Positions 17,701-26,677 are shown, numbered from the stretch's first letter. The stretch: DNA of 41,442 bases from Chloroflexota bacterium (GCA_002699485.1 PAAV01000058.1:1-41442); one strand, 5' to 3'. Made by a program: numbers and translations. The notes: a model not told the origin generated them from the sequence alone.

Positions 17701-18756
17701 TTAATGGTTCCGTGTAAGTAAAAATTGAACTACCTCTTCAAACTTGCCTATAAATTTGCTTTCAACTTTTGCAGAATAAAATGATTTTAAAGCAGAGTTT
17801 GCATATTTATCAGCCAAACTCCCGATGTAATTTTTAGTGCCAATTGTATTCATTATATTAAGCACTGTATCTACATCATTTTGATCCAAGTTTTGCTTAG
17901 AATAAATATTTTTTAACAGTGCGGATTGCTTTCTGTTAGATTTGGACATAGCGTGAACAGCGGGCAAAGAATTTTTTTTCCGCGCGATATCTTGACCGAC
18001 AGGTTTTCCAGTCTTTTGCTTGTCTCCCCAAATACCTAACACATCATCCGTGATTTGAAATAAATACCCCAAAGCTCTACCAGATTCTCGAAAAGCCTTT
18101 ATCACTCTTTGGTCACCAGAACCAATATGTGCGCCCAATTCCATCGAACACCGGATGAGAGCTCCTGTTTTATGACTGATCATATCTAAGTACTCTTCAA
18201 CGCTAATGTCATGTCTGCTCTCGTATGAAAGGTCTAAGAATTGTCCTTCTATCATTTCTAGATACCCAGTTGTCATAGTTTTACTTATCATTACAGCATC
18301 ACTATCTCCAATGTTTGGATTAAGAAGTTCAGTCAGGGTGACATCAGCAATTGAACGAAGTACATTGCCCGCAACAATTGCCTTAGGTTCACCCCAAACA
18401 TACCAAATTGTGGGTCGGTGATGTCTTATCTCATCTTGGTCTTGAATATCATCATGGAATAATGAGAAATTATGTATGTATTCAAGGGCAATCGCGGTTT
18501 TGATCGCTTTATCTGCTCTGCCACCTGAAGCTTCTGCGGCAAATAAACATAGCGTCGGCCTAAGTAACTTTCCACCGCTAATAGTTACTGGTTTTCCTAA
18601 TTTATCCGTCCAACCCATGCCGTAGGTTAATATTTGATACAAATTCTCTTTATATCGATTTAATCGAGGGTCAGCTTTTTGTTCTAACCCCGATTTTAAA
18701 TAGGCGTTGATATCGGATTTATATTGGTCAAATATAGATGGTAATTGATCAACCAT
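17701..18756 (-). CDS. Trans-isoprenyl diphosphate synthase (polyprenyl synthetase)
   Basis: 351 residues. The first aspartate-rich motif is DDIQDQDE (from D102), the second is DDVLGIWGD (from D237), and SGGKLLRPTL near residue 60 is the isopentenyl diphosphate binding loop. It makes FPP, GGPP or longer prenyl diphosphates. In front of a hopanoid operon the simplest role is FPP supply to the squalene synthase, but a quinone or other chain cannot be excluded. The gene is first of the long minus-strand run and faces nuoA across a 274-base divergent region. Confidence 0.92.
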   Translation of the reverse strand: MVDQLPSIFDQYKSDINAYLKSGLEQKADPRLNRYKENLYQILTYGMGWTDKLGKPVTISGGKLLRPTLCLFAAEASGGRADKAIKTAIALEYIHNFSLFHDDIQDQDEIRHHRPTIWYVWGEPKAIVAGNVLRSIADVTLTELLNPNIGDSDAVMISKTMTTGYLEMIEGQFLDLSYESRHDISVEEYLDMISHKTGALIRCSMELGAHIGSGDQRVIKAFRESGRALGYLFQITDDVLGIWGDKQKTGKPVGQDIARKKNSLPAVHAMSKSNRKQSALLKNIYSKQNLDQNDVDTVLNIMNTIGTKNYIGSLADKYANSALKSFYSAKVESKFIGKFEEVVQFLLTRNH

Positions 18757-18803
18757 TTGAAGTTCTTCATCTCAATTTTTTTATCGCTGAAACTCGTATA
18801 CTT

Positions 18804-18828
18804 TTAGAGGGCATAAATAGCTCTCTAA
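18804..18828. repeat. Inverted repeat in the leader of the prenyl synthase gene
   Basis: Arms TTAGAGGGC (18804-18812) and GCTCTCTAA (18820-18828) are complementary over 9 positions with one G-T mismatch that becomes a G-U pair in RNA; the 7-base centre is ATAAATA. It lies 48 bases upstream of the prenyl synthase ATG, so it could be an operator or a leader hairpin for that gene. No regulator gene is nearby. Confidence 0.4.
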
Positions 18829-18959
18829 TCTTTAAGTTTTCTGGTGATACAGCCGTCAAAACGACTGTGAATGCAATAAGATTTCCTGAAAAATGCTAGC
18901 ATTGACTTTTAGAAAGTGTCAATCTGACTTATGAATACAATAATTGTGTTTTTTTTCAC

Positions 18960-18989
18960 TTGTCAACATTTTTCTGATTGTGCTATAGT
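18960..18989 (+). promoter_or_regulatory. Predicted sigma70-type promoter of the nuo operon
   Basis: TTGTCA (18960-18965) and TATAGT (18984-18989) are 18 bases apart, and a TG at 18981-18982 gives an extended -10 element. Transcription would start near 18996, giving a leader of about 35 bases before nuoA. Just upstream, ATTGAC (18901-18906) and GTCAAT (18918-18923) form a 6-base inverted repeat separated by 11 bases that could bind a regulator. Judged by eye against the consensus. Confidence 0.6.
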
Positions 18990-19030
18990 CGCCAGACGCT
19001 CACACTATATATCAACGGTTAAAACGCGTA

Positions 19031-19426
19031 ATGCTTGACGACTATTTTCGCCAATACGGACTTATAACAATTTTCGCTTTAATAGCGGTAGCTATACCTG
19101 TAGGTATGCTATTAGTGTCTACAACTTTGTCTATTGTTGGAATTCGACCAGATAAGCCGGATGAAGTGAAAAAATCTATATATGAATGCGGCTTCGAAAC
19201 GTTATCAAAAAGGTGGTCTGGGTTTAATAGCAGATTTTACGCAATCGCTTTGGTGTTTGTTGTGTTTGATGTTGAAGTCGTATTTCTCTTTCCTTGGGCG
19301 TCAGAGTTCGGGTATATGTCATCGAAATTTGGGGCATTTGTATTGATAGAAATGGCTATATTTGTAGGAATATTATTAGTGGGATGGCTTTATGCTTATC
19401 GTAAAGGTGATTTGGAATGGACTTAA
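19031..19426 (+). CDS. nuoA: NADH-quinone oxidoreductase subunit A
   Basis: 131 residues with three hydrophobic helices (about 13-33, 75-95, 102-125) and the conserved YECGFET segment in the loop after the first. It is a small membrane-arm subunit at the quinone-module junction of complex I. First gene of the nuo operon, behind a good promoter; the ATG has no strong Shine-Dalgarno. Its 3' end overlaps nuoB by 10 bases. Confidence 0.96.
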   Translation: MLDDYFRQYGLITIFALIAVAIPVGMLLVSTTLSIVGIRPDKPDEVKKSIYECGFETLSKRWSGFNSRFYAIALVFVVFDVEVVFLFPWASEFGYMSSKFGAFVLIEMAIFVGILLVGWLYAYRKGDLEWT

Positions 19427-20076
19427 CGTCAAACGGAATTGAGCCTGCAATGAACTCAGACGAATTTGACCTGCAGAATGGACAAATCCCTCTACACAGC
19501 GCTACTTGGCAATTAGACGCTAAAGAGGGCGATTATATAAATCAGTTGAAGGCCTCTAGCAATGCTCCACTACAAGAGCCATTAATAGAAGTTCCTGACG
19601 ATTTGAAACGAAATTTAGCCATAACGTCTGTGGATGCGTTGATAAATTGGGGACGTAAATCATCAGTTTGGCCATTGTCTTTTGGACTGGCATGCTGTGC
19701 TTTCGAGATGATGGCGAGTGCCATGTCTAGATTTGATTTAGCTAGATTTGGCATGGAGGTTTTTAGGGCGTCTCCACGGCAAGCAGATCTTATGATCGTA
19801 GCAGGTACAGTAACTTGGAAAATGGCTCCTGCGATCGAACGGGTATACAAACAAATGGCTGAACCAAGATGGGTTATCTCAATGGGGGTTTGTGCAACTA
19901 GCGGAGGCCCGTACTATGAGTCATACAGTGTTGTGCCCGGAGTAAATCATATTATTCCTGTAGATGTTTATGTGCCTGGGTGCCCACCAAGACCAGATGC
20001 TTTGGTGTATGGGATCATGCAGCTACATGAAAAGATAAAGAGATATTCAATATCTGATCCGTCATTGAGGCCTTAA
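19417..20076 (+). CDS. nuoB: NADH-quinone oxidoreductase subunit B
   Basis: 219 residues. The four cysteines of the N2 [4Fe-4S] cluster are C93 and C94 (GLACCAFEM), C159 (SMGVCATS) and C189 (VPGCPPRPD). It lies next to the quinone site. The start overlaps nuoA by 10 bases. There are about 65 residues before the conserved core ([18 protein letters not shown]), longer than the usual short N-terminus; M12 is an alternative start but would still leave an extension. Core assignment is certain. Confidence 0.97.
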   Translation: MDLTSNGIEPAMNSDEFDLQNGQIPLHSATWQLDAKEGDYINQLKASSNAPLQEPLIEVPDDLKRNLAITSVDALINWGRKSSVWPLSFGLACCAFEMMASAMSRFDLARFGMEVFRASPRQADLMIVAGTVTWKMAPAIERVYKQMAEPRWVISMGVCATSGGPYYESYSVVPGVNHIIPVDVYVPGCPPRPDALVYGIMQLHEKIKRYSISDPSLRP

Positions 20077-20519
20077 TGTCTATTCCTGTAACTGGTGATT
20101 ACGCTGCATCAAAAATTCAACAGAACATCCCGAATTCTGTAGTATCTTCTGATGACACCAACGTATGGATAAAGGCAGAGAACTTAGTTGATGTATTTTC
20201 ATACCTTAAAGATGATGCTGAGTTGGATATGCAGTTTTTGAATAGCATATCTGCAGTCGATTACATTGAATATTTTGAATTGGTGTACCACCTTCGATCC
20301 TTGCGTAATAACACCACCCTAATAATTAAAACTAAATGTTTTGGTAGAGAAGAGATCACGGTTCCAAGTATCACTTCAGTCTGGAGGGGGGCAGAGCTGC
20401 AGGAACGTGAAATATGGGATTTGATGGGTATAAATTTTTCTGATCACCCCAATATGAAGCGTATTTTATTATGGGAAGGATTTCCTGGGCACCCTTTGCG
20501 AAAGGATTTTATTCGATGA
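20076..20519 (+). CDS. nuoC: NADH-quinone oxidoreductase subunit C
   Basis: 147 residues, the 30 kDa subunit family. The signature near the C-terminus is seen as ERE(I)WDLMGINFSDHPNMKR followed by EGFPGHPLRKDF. It packs against NuoD in the connecting module. The start overlaps the nuoB stop by one base. It is separate from NuoD here (not fused as in E. coli), with a 63-base gap to nuoD that holds nothing recognisable. Confidence 0.96.
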   Translation: MSIPVTGDYAASKIQQNIPNSVVSSDDTNVWIKAENLVDVFSYLKDDAELDMQFLNSISAVDYIEYFELVYHLRSLRNNTTLIIKTKCFGREEITVPSITSVWRGAELQEREIWDLMGINFSDHPNMKRILLWEGFPGHPLRKDFIR

Positions 20520-20582
20520 AACTCATCCTTGCTATTCCCTCAAAATATATCGTTAGCAAACTGAATTCGTGAAATAAAACAA

Positions 20583-21686
20583 ATGTCAATTAACACGCAG
20601 CCTGTAACAATTAATTTGGGACCGCAACACCCTTCAACACATGGAGTCTTTCGGCTAAGAGTAACATTTGATGGAGAGCAGGTGATTGATGTTGAGCCAG
20701 TATTTGGTTATCTTCATAGAGGGACTGAAAAATTAGCTGAAGAGCGCAATTATGTACAGATAGTTACGTTGACTGATCGTCTGGATTATGTTGCCGCGAT
20801 GACGAACAACCTTGCTTATGTTAGGGCTGTTGAATCTCTAGCAAGTATAGAAGTGCCTGATCGTGGTATGTATCTGCGGGTAATAAGCGCAGAATTACAA
20901 AGAATTGCTAGCCATTTAATAGCAACAGGATTTTTACTTGACGAGCTTGGCGCATTTCACACACCGTTGATTTATTGTTTCAGAGAACGTGAACGTATCC
21001 TCGAGTTATTTGAAATGCTATGTGGAGCTAGAATCACAGTTAGCTATATGAGGCCTGGTGGAGTATTTCAAGATGCTCCTGTAGATTTCTGGCCGAGGTT
21101 AGATGACTTTTTAACCTCAATGCCAGGTTATTTAGATGAACTAGAGGCTTTGATTACTGAAAATGAAGTAGTGTTGGCGCGTACAAGAGATTTAGGAATA
21201 TTGTCCGCTCAAGATGCAATAGATGCATCAATCACTGGACCGGTGCTAAGGGCAACTGGAGTTCAATGGGACCTGCGCAAAGCCGAGCCGCATGAGGTAT
21301 ATGACAGGTTAGATTTTGATGTTCCAATTGGATCTGTTGGAGATACTTTTGACCGATATTATGTTCGTGTTCAAGAAATGAGACAGAGTTTGCGTATAGT
21401 TCAACAATGTGTTGAACAAATTGAGCCTGGCCCTGTTCGTTCTGAGACTCCTTATTTTATTCGCCCTGATTCTGTGGATACTTATGTCGGGACTGAGTCG
21501 CCAAAAGGTGAATTAGGTTTTTATATAGTAAGTGATGGGGGAATATCCCCTTACAGAATGCACATCAGAGCACCGTCGTTTATTAACTTAACTACTTTGA
21601 GAGATCTTCTGATTGGTTGGAAGATGGCTGATCTTATTGTTATATTTGGCAGTATAGATATAGTGGTTGGAGAGGTGGACAGATGA
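20583..21686 (+). CDS. nuoD: NADH-quinone oxidoreductase subunit D
   Basis: 367 residues, 49 kDa subunit family. The N-terminal GPQHPSTHGVFRL motif carries the histidine lining the quinone pocket, followed by EPVFGYLHRGTEKLAEER, and the C-terminal part has SPKGELGFYIVSDGG and APSF. It forms the quinone-reduction chamber with NuoB. The stop overlaps the nuoH start by 4 bases (ATGA). Confidence 0.97.
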   Translation: MSINTQPVTINLGPQHPSTHGVFRLRVTFDGEQVIDVEPVFGYLHRGTEKLAEERNYVQIVTLTDRLDYVAAMTNNLAYVRAVESLASIEVPDRGMYLRVISAELQRIASHLIATGFLLDELGAFHTPLIYCFRERERILELFEMLCGARITVSYMRPGGVFQDAPVDFWPRLDDFLTSMPGYLDELEALITENEVVLARTRDLGILSAQDAIDASITGPVLRATGVQWDLRKAEPHEVYDRLDFDVPIGSVGDTFDRYYVRVQEMRQSLRIVQQCVEQIEPGPVRSETPYFIRPDSVDTYVGTESPKGELGFYIVSDGGISPYRMHIRAPSFINLTTLRDLLIGWKMADLIVIFGSIDIVVGEVDR

Positions 21687-22930
21687 TAGAAACAGAGGTT
21701 CTCAGAAGTGGATTTGACTTTCTTGGAATATATGGGTTTTTTGACGGATTCATGCCTGACAACCTTGATTGGCTTGTATTTTTAATAACTTCTTTAATTC
21801 TCGCCATGGTAATAATAAACGCCTTAGTCATGTCCACTGCTCTGTTGACTTGGTTTGAAAGAAGAATGTTAGGAAGGTTTCAATCTAGATTAGGCCCTAA
21901 TAGGTGGGGACCTTTTGGACTACTGCAGCCGGTAGCAGATTTAATTAGTTTGTTAACCAAAGAAGATACGATCCCAGAAGGGGCAGATAAACCTGTATTT
22001 ACACTTGCGCCTATAGTGTTTCTTGTTCCAGCGCTTATAGTTTTTGCTGTAATACCATTGCATGGGAGCAGTTTTTTAGGCCGTCTCAATATCGGACTTA
22101 TTTTCGTGATTGCTATCACTTCGGTGAATACTTTAGCCGTATTTATGGCTGGTTGGTCATCTCTTAACAAATACGCGATGTTTGGTGCTATGAGGGCGGT
22201 AGCTATGTTAGTTAGTTATGAAATCCCAATGGGGATAAGTGTAGTTGCTGTAGCAGTAGCTGCACAGACCCTTGGATTAAGTAACGTAGTTCTGGCACAA
22301 GATATTCCATATGTGTTAGTTATGCCTCTAGGATTTATAGTTTTTATTACAGCTGCTTCTGCTGAAATGAGTAGAACTCCTTTTGATTTAATCGAGTCTG
22401 ATTCGGAATTAGGTGCCGGCTACCATACTGAATATAGCGGAGCAAAATTTGCACTTTTACAGTTAACCGAGTTTATGGCACCCGTTATAGTAGCCGCTTT
22501 AGTGACAACATTGTTCCTGAGTGGTTGGCGCGGATATGGACCGATTCCAGGTCCAATTTGGTTTATCTTAAAAACTTTTGTTGTGTTATTCGGGTTTGTA
22601 TGGATCAGGGCAAGTTGGCCTCGGTTAAGAGTGGATCAGATAATGAGCCTGGCTTGGAAGGCATTATTACCATTGTCTGTTTTAAATTTATTTGTAATTG
22701 CAATAGAGGTTTTTATATTTAATCCTGGTGATGGCGGTTTATCGACATCTGAGTTATGGATAATGACTGGTATTAATTGGGGTATCACAATAATCGCGAT
22801 TGTTGCGATTTTTAACCTTGCAGGTCAGCGCAAATTGAAGCGACCTGATCCAGTAGTATCACCGTTGGCGAATATGTATGCAAATACAAATGTGGCAAAA
22901 AAAGCAACCGAGATAGCGGAGGCTGACTAA
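21683..22930 (+). CDS. nuoH: NADH-quinone oxidoreductase subunit H
   Basis: 415 residues, about eight or more membrane helices. Conserved loops are FERRMLGRFQSRLGPNR, LLQPVADLISLLTKED, MRAVAMLVSYEIPMG and ETNRTPFDL-like AEMSRTPFDLIESDSELGAG with the carboxylates of the E-channel. It anchors the quinone module to the membrane arm. Both ends are longer than in E. coli NuoH (325 residues); the C-terminal tail after residue 380 is polar. It overlaps nuoD by 4 bases. Confidence 0.97.
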   Translation: MIETEVLRSGFDFLGIYGFFDGFMPDNLDWLVFLITSLILAMVIINALVMSTALLTWFERRMLGRFQSRLGPNRWGPFGLLQPVADLISLLTKEDTIPEGADKPVFTLAPIVFLVPALIVFAVIPLHGSSFLGRLNIGLIFVIAITSVNTLAVFMAGWSSLNKYAMFGAMRAVAMLVSYEIPMGISVVAVAVAAQTLGLSNVVLAQDIPYVLVMPLGFIVFITAASAEMSRTPFDLIESDSELGAGYHTEYSGAKFALLQLTEFMAPVIVAALVTTLFLSGWRGYGPIPGPIWFILKTFVVLFGFVWIRASWPRLRVDQIMSLAWKALLPLSVLNLFVIAIEVFIFNPGDGGLSTSELWIMTGINWGITIIAIVAIFNLAGQRKLKRPDPVVSPLANMYANTNVAKKATEIAEAD

Positions 22931-22931
22931 T

Positions 22932-23600
22932 ATGTATGGAATGGGATTAGCAAAAGGTTTAGTGGTAACGGCGAAGAATTTGATATTGCCTTCAAGGATG
23001 ATGACAGTTCAATATCCCGATCGTAAAGTTGGCTTGTTGGGTTTAGCAAAAGCTACAGGCGAACCAATTACAGACATAATTCGAAAAGACCCGCTCACTG
23101 CGGTTAAGGCATTACTAGGTTTGGCTGAAGTGAAAGCAAGTCTTCCGCAACACCCTCGGTTTCGTGGAGAGGAATTTAGTTGGTATGAGCAGAGGTGCAC
23201 CGGTTGTGCATCTTGTGCCAAATATTGTCCGCTTGGAATTATTGAAATTGTTACGAGTGAAAGTGGCGATCAGATGCAGGAAGGACAAAAATATCATTTA
23301 GATAAATTTGATATAGATATAGGAAGATGTATGTTCTGCGGATTATGCGTTGAAGCCTGTCCGTACGACGCGCTCCACATGGGAAGTGGTTTTGAGGAAG
23401 GCCAATATAGAAGACAGGATTTGGTGATTGATAAACGCAGACTGGTAAGCTCAAAGAAGACACCAAGCACTTGGTTTAGACCTCAATTGGCTTCCAAGAA
23501 TTATGACCCTCATGATGGTAAGAATGTTAAATGGGACAAGGCAGGCAGGCATGAGAAACCGTCCTTAAAAGAACAACAAGAGAAATGGGCTAAACGTTGA
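22932..23600 (+). CDS. nuoI: NADH-quinone oxidoreductase subunit I
   Basis: 222 residues, ferredoxin-like subunit with two [4Fe-4S] clusters: C89, C92, C95, C99 (CTGCASCAKYCP) and C133, C136, C139, C143 (CMFCGLCVEACP). It carries electrons toward N2 in NuoB. Between the normal VQYPD segment (about residue 26-30) and the HPRFRG segment (about residue 74) there is an insertion of roughly 37 residues containing GLAKATGEPITDIIRKDP, absent from usual NuoI. It starts one base after the nuoH stop. Confidence 0.96.
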   Translation: MYGMGLAKGLVVTAKNLILPSRMMTVQYPDRKVGLLGLAKATGEPITDIIRKDPLTAVKALLGLAEVKASLPQHPRFRGEEFSWYEQRCTGCASCAKYCPLGIIEIVTSESGDQMQEGQKYHLDKFDIDIGRCMFCGLCVEACPYDALHMGSGFEEGQYRRQDLVIDKRRLVSSKKTPSTWFRPQLASKNYDPHDGKNVKWDKAGRHEKPSLKEQQEKWAKR

Positions 23601-23637
23601 TTCATAAACATAAAAACACTAATCTGGCAGAAAAATA

Positions 23638-24168
23638 ATGGAAAGCGATACAGTATTAATAATCGATATCGTATTTTGGATTATTGCAATAAGTACAATT
23701 TTGTCAGCAATTGCGGTAGTGCTCTTGAAAGATGTTTTCAGATCAGCATTATTTTTAGTTGTGACTTTTATTGGGATCGCCGGTATGTTTTTGCTTCTTA
23801 GGGCTGAGTTTCTAGCCATGGTTCAAATCTTGCTGTATGTCGGTGCAATTGCCGTTCTAATTTTGTTTGCTGTCGTTCTTACTCGGGACGTGGAGCAGGG
23901 AAGTCCCTTTAACCGATACGTTATTCCGGTTTTGGTTATATCTGGATTAATACTTGCTGGTGTAATTTTTGTTATAACAAATACTGAATGGAATGTTAAT
24001 TCAGCTGATGTAACTAGTGAGCAAATGACTGCTACTTTCGTCGAGACCAGTGTGTTAGGTAATATAGCCGAACTTTTAATTAGAAACTATGTACTTGCAT
24101 TTGAGGCTGTATCTGTAGTGCTCTTAGGAGCTGTAATCGGAGCGTTAGCTTTGGTGAGGAGGAGATGA
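23638..24168 (+). CDS. nuoJ: NADH-quinone oxidoreductase subunit J
   Basis: 176 residues with five hydrophobic helices and the conserved AMVQILLYVGAIAVLILFAV segment (helix 3 with the pi-bulge in this subunit). It is a small membrane-arm subunit coupling the quinone module to the pump subunits. It is followed one base later by nuoK, preceded by GGAGG-like sequence at its own 3' end. Confidence 0.95.
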   Translation: MESDTVLIIDIVFWIIAISTILSAIAVVLLKDVFRSALFLVVTFIGIAGMFLLLRAEFLAMVQILLYVGAIAVLILFAVVLTRDVEQGSPFNRYVIPVLVISGLILAGVIFVITNTEWNVNSADVTSEQMTATFVETSVLGNIAELLIRNYVLAFEAVSVVLLGAVIGALALVRRR

Positions 24169-24169
24169 T

Positions 24170-24508
24170 ATGGATTTACAGCAGTTTTTAATAATTGGAG
24201 CGATACTATTTTTCATCGGTCTATTCGGCTCATTTACCAAAAAGAATACGATTGTGGTGTTAATGTGTATCGAATTAATGTTCAATGCGGTGAATTTGAC
24301 GGCTGTTGCGATGTCTCGATATTTAGTTCCATATTCTAGTGGCAATGGTTCGTCAATTGTAGAAAGTGTTTTGACTGGCCAGATATTTGCCATATTTATA
24401 ATAACTATTGCTGCAGCTGAGATCACAATCGGCCTGGCGATTGTGATCGTACTCGTTAGAAACTATAAAAGCATTTTTATAAGTGATGCGAAAGAGCTAA
24501 AACACTGA
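24170..24508 (+). CDS. nuoK: NADH-quinone oxidoreductase subunit K
   Basis: 112 residues, three helices. Conserved membrane glutamates are in CIELMFNAVNL and AAAEITIGLAIVI, part of the proton path. Slightly longer at the C-terminus than usual (about 100). GGAGATGAT just upstream serves as ribosome-binding site. Its stop codon overlaps the start of the next small gene by one base. Confidence 0.96.
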   Translation: MDLQQFLIIGAILFFIGLFGSFTKKNTIVVLMCIELMFNAVNLTAVAMSRYLVPYSSGNGSSIVESVLTGQIFAIFIITIAAAEITIGLAIVIVLVRNYKSIFISDAKELKH

Positions 24509-24702
24509 TGTTTACTGATTACCGTAAAGCTCCCAATCTAATCACGGCTGAGATGTGGAAATCAGCGATCGAGGCAGAAGGATTGCCTGTAAAAATACTT
24601 CCTGCTGGTAACATCCTCGATTGGGGTGAGAGAGTGGAATATAGGATTATGGTTCCAAAAGGACGTGAACACGTAGCCGACGAAATATTGAGGAAATTGT
24701 AG
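24508..24702 (+). CDS. DUF2007-like small protein embedded in the nuo operon
   Basis: 64 residues, soluble. The pattern fits small DUF2007 ('putative signal transducing protein') domains: an N-terminal strand, a helix with AEMWKSAIEAEGLPVKIL, a central gap, then the strand YRIMVPKG followed by a final helix HVADEILRKL. Its ATG overlaps the nuoK stop by one base and its stop is directly followed by the nuoL ATG, so it is translated as part of the complex I message. Function unknown; position suggests an accessory or assembly factor, or regulation of complex I. Confidence 0.8.
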   Translation: MFTDYRKAPNLITAEMWKSAIEAEGLPVKILPAGNILDWGERVEYRIMVPKGREHVADEILRKL

Positions 24703-26670
24703 ATGATCAATGAGCTAGGTGCATGGTTTATTTTCTTTTGTCCACTATTGGCTTTTGTCGTCATAGGAGTTTTTGTATGGCCTTTTATAGGTAAGAAAAG
24801 CAAACTTTCCGGTTATATCACAATAGCAGCAATTTCATGTTCAACTATACTTTCTTTTTGGGCTCTGGGTAGCGTTATACATAATGGACACTCAATAGAA
24901 TTCGATTCGCATAATTGGGTCAAAATTCAAAATATAGAAATAAATATCGGCATAATGTTGGATGGATTAACCACAATAATGTTGGTGGTCGTTTCTTCAG
25001 TAAGTTTACTTGTGCAGATTTATTCAACTGGATATATGAAAAATGATGGCGGATACTCTCGCTATTTCACATATATGTCTCTTTTCACTGCCTCAATGAT
25101 TGGACTGGTATTAGCAAGTAATTTAATTCAAATGTTCGTATTTTGGGAGCTTGTTGGAGCGTCTTCATATCTATTAATCGGATTCTGGTTTAACAAGCCT
25201 GCTGCAGCCGCGGCTGCCAAAAAAGCGTTCATAGTGACGCGCTTGGGAGATTTCGGCTTTTTGCTAGCGATACTATACTTGTTCTTTAATTCTGGAAGTT
25301 TTCTTGCAAATGGACTCAACCCATTCGAGGTGTCAGATATTAATAATGCGATTGCATTAGGAGTCATCTCTTCCAGTGTTGCAGGATGGGTTGCAGTTGG
25401 TATGTTCGCTGGAGCTATGGGTAAATCAGCACAATTCCCTTTTCATACCTGGTTACCTGATGCTATGGAGGGTCCTACACCTGTAAGTGCGCTGATTCAC
25501 GCTGCTACTATGGTGGCAGCTGGCATTTTCCTTGTGGCTCGATTTTTCCCTCTCTTCGAGGCATCTAAAGAGGCTATGATGGTAGTCGCTTTGGTGGGTG
25601 GGGTAACTGCAATATTCGCGGCGTCAATTGGACTGGTTCAGAATGATATCAAAAGAGTGTTGGCATATTCTACGATTAGCCAATTAGGCTATATGATGTT
25701 GGCATTGGGTGTAGGAGCATATAGTGCTGCTATATTTCATTTGTTTACACATGCATTCTTTAAAGCGTTGTTATTTTTGACTGCAGGTAGTGTTAGTCAT
25801 TCGGTTGGAGGAACCTTCGATATGAGATATATGGGTGGTTTGAGGCGTCTGATGCCATGGACTTACGCAGCCGTCATGATAGGAGGATTGAGTCTTTCCG
25901 GTATTTTCCCTATGGCTGGCTTCTGGAGCAAGGATGAAATATTAAATCATGCTTGGCACTCTTCATCAGTTGTTTCTGATGTCGTTTTTTGGCTCGCAAT
26001 TATTGCTGCATTTATGACATCATTTTATATGTTTAGAGCTATATTTATGACATTCGAAGGAAAGTATAAAGGCGGAGCCAAATCGGACCCAAGTATGGAC
26101 GTATCAGAGGAAACTACCCCTCATGAATCGCCAAGGGTAATGATAGTTCCTCTAATACTTCTATCCATTGCTACTCTGACAGTAGGTTGGTTAGTAAATC
26201 CACTCACGAATATAGGTTCCATACCGATACATTGGTTTGCAGATTTCATTCATATCGGAGATGGCCACGAGAAGGTATTAGCTTTCAATAAGATCCTGGC
26301 CGTAATAGCCAGCTTAGTAGCTGTATCGGGAATATTGCTGGCATATCTAATGTATGTTTCTAAATTTAGAATTTTCGACAGTCTCCAAAACAAGACAAAT
26401 AAAGTCTATAAATTATTAATTTCCAAATATTACTTTGATGAGTTTTATGAAGATGTTATTACAAGGCAGGTTTTCTACTCCCGATTTGCAGCATATTTAG
26501 ATGCCATAGATAAAAGTTTTATTGATGGTATTGTTCGAACTATTGACAGAGTTAGCAGAAATATAGGTAGGTTGATCGCTCAACTTCAAACTGGACAATT
26601 GCAAGGTTATGGAGTAGTGACATCCTTCGGGGTGCTATTACTATTTGGGATTTATCTTATATTTAGGTGA
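24703..26670 (+). CDS. nuoL: NADH-quinone oxidoreductase subunit L
   Basis: 655 residues, antiporter-like pump subunit with about 16 membrane helices. Conserved segments are MGKSAQFPFHTWLPDAMEGP, SALIHAATMVAAG and NDIKRVLAYSTISQLGYM. The last third (from about residue 520) holds the amphipathic lateral helix that lies along the membrane arm. It starts immediately after the DUF2007-like gene, with no spacer. Confidence 0.97.
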   Translation: MINELGAWFIFFCPLLAFVVIGVFVWPFIGKKSKLSGYITIAAISCSTILSFWALGSVIHNGHSIEFDSHNWVKIQNIEINIGIMLDGLTTIMLVVVSSVSLLVQIYSTGYMKNDGGYSRYFTYMSLFTASMIGLVLASNLIQMFVFWELVGASSYLLIGFWFNKPAAAAAAKKAFIVTRLGDFGFLLAILYLFFNSGSFLANGLNPFEVSDINNAIALGVISSSVAGWVAVGMFAGAMGKSAQFPFHTWLPDAMEGPTPVSALIHAATMVAAGIFLVARFFPLFEASKEAMMVVALVGGVTAIFAASIGLVQNDIKRVLAYSTISQLGYMMLALGVGAYSAAIFHLFTHAFFKALLFLTAGSVSHSVGGTFDMRYMGGLRRLMPWTYAAVMIGGLSLSGIFPMAGFWSKDEILNHAWHSSSVVSDVVFWLAIIAAFMTSFYMFRAIFMTFEGKYKGGAKSDPSMDVSEETTPHESPRVMIVPLILLSIATLTVGWLVNPLTNIGSIPIHWFADFIHIGDGHEKVLAFNKILAVIASLVAVSGILLAYLMYVSKFRIFDSLQNKTNKVYKLLISKYYFDEFYEDVITRQVFYSRFAAYLDAIDKSFIDGIVRTIDRVSRNIGRLIAQLQTGQLQGYGVVTSFGVLLLFGIYLIFR

Positions 26671-26677
26671 TGTTTAA

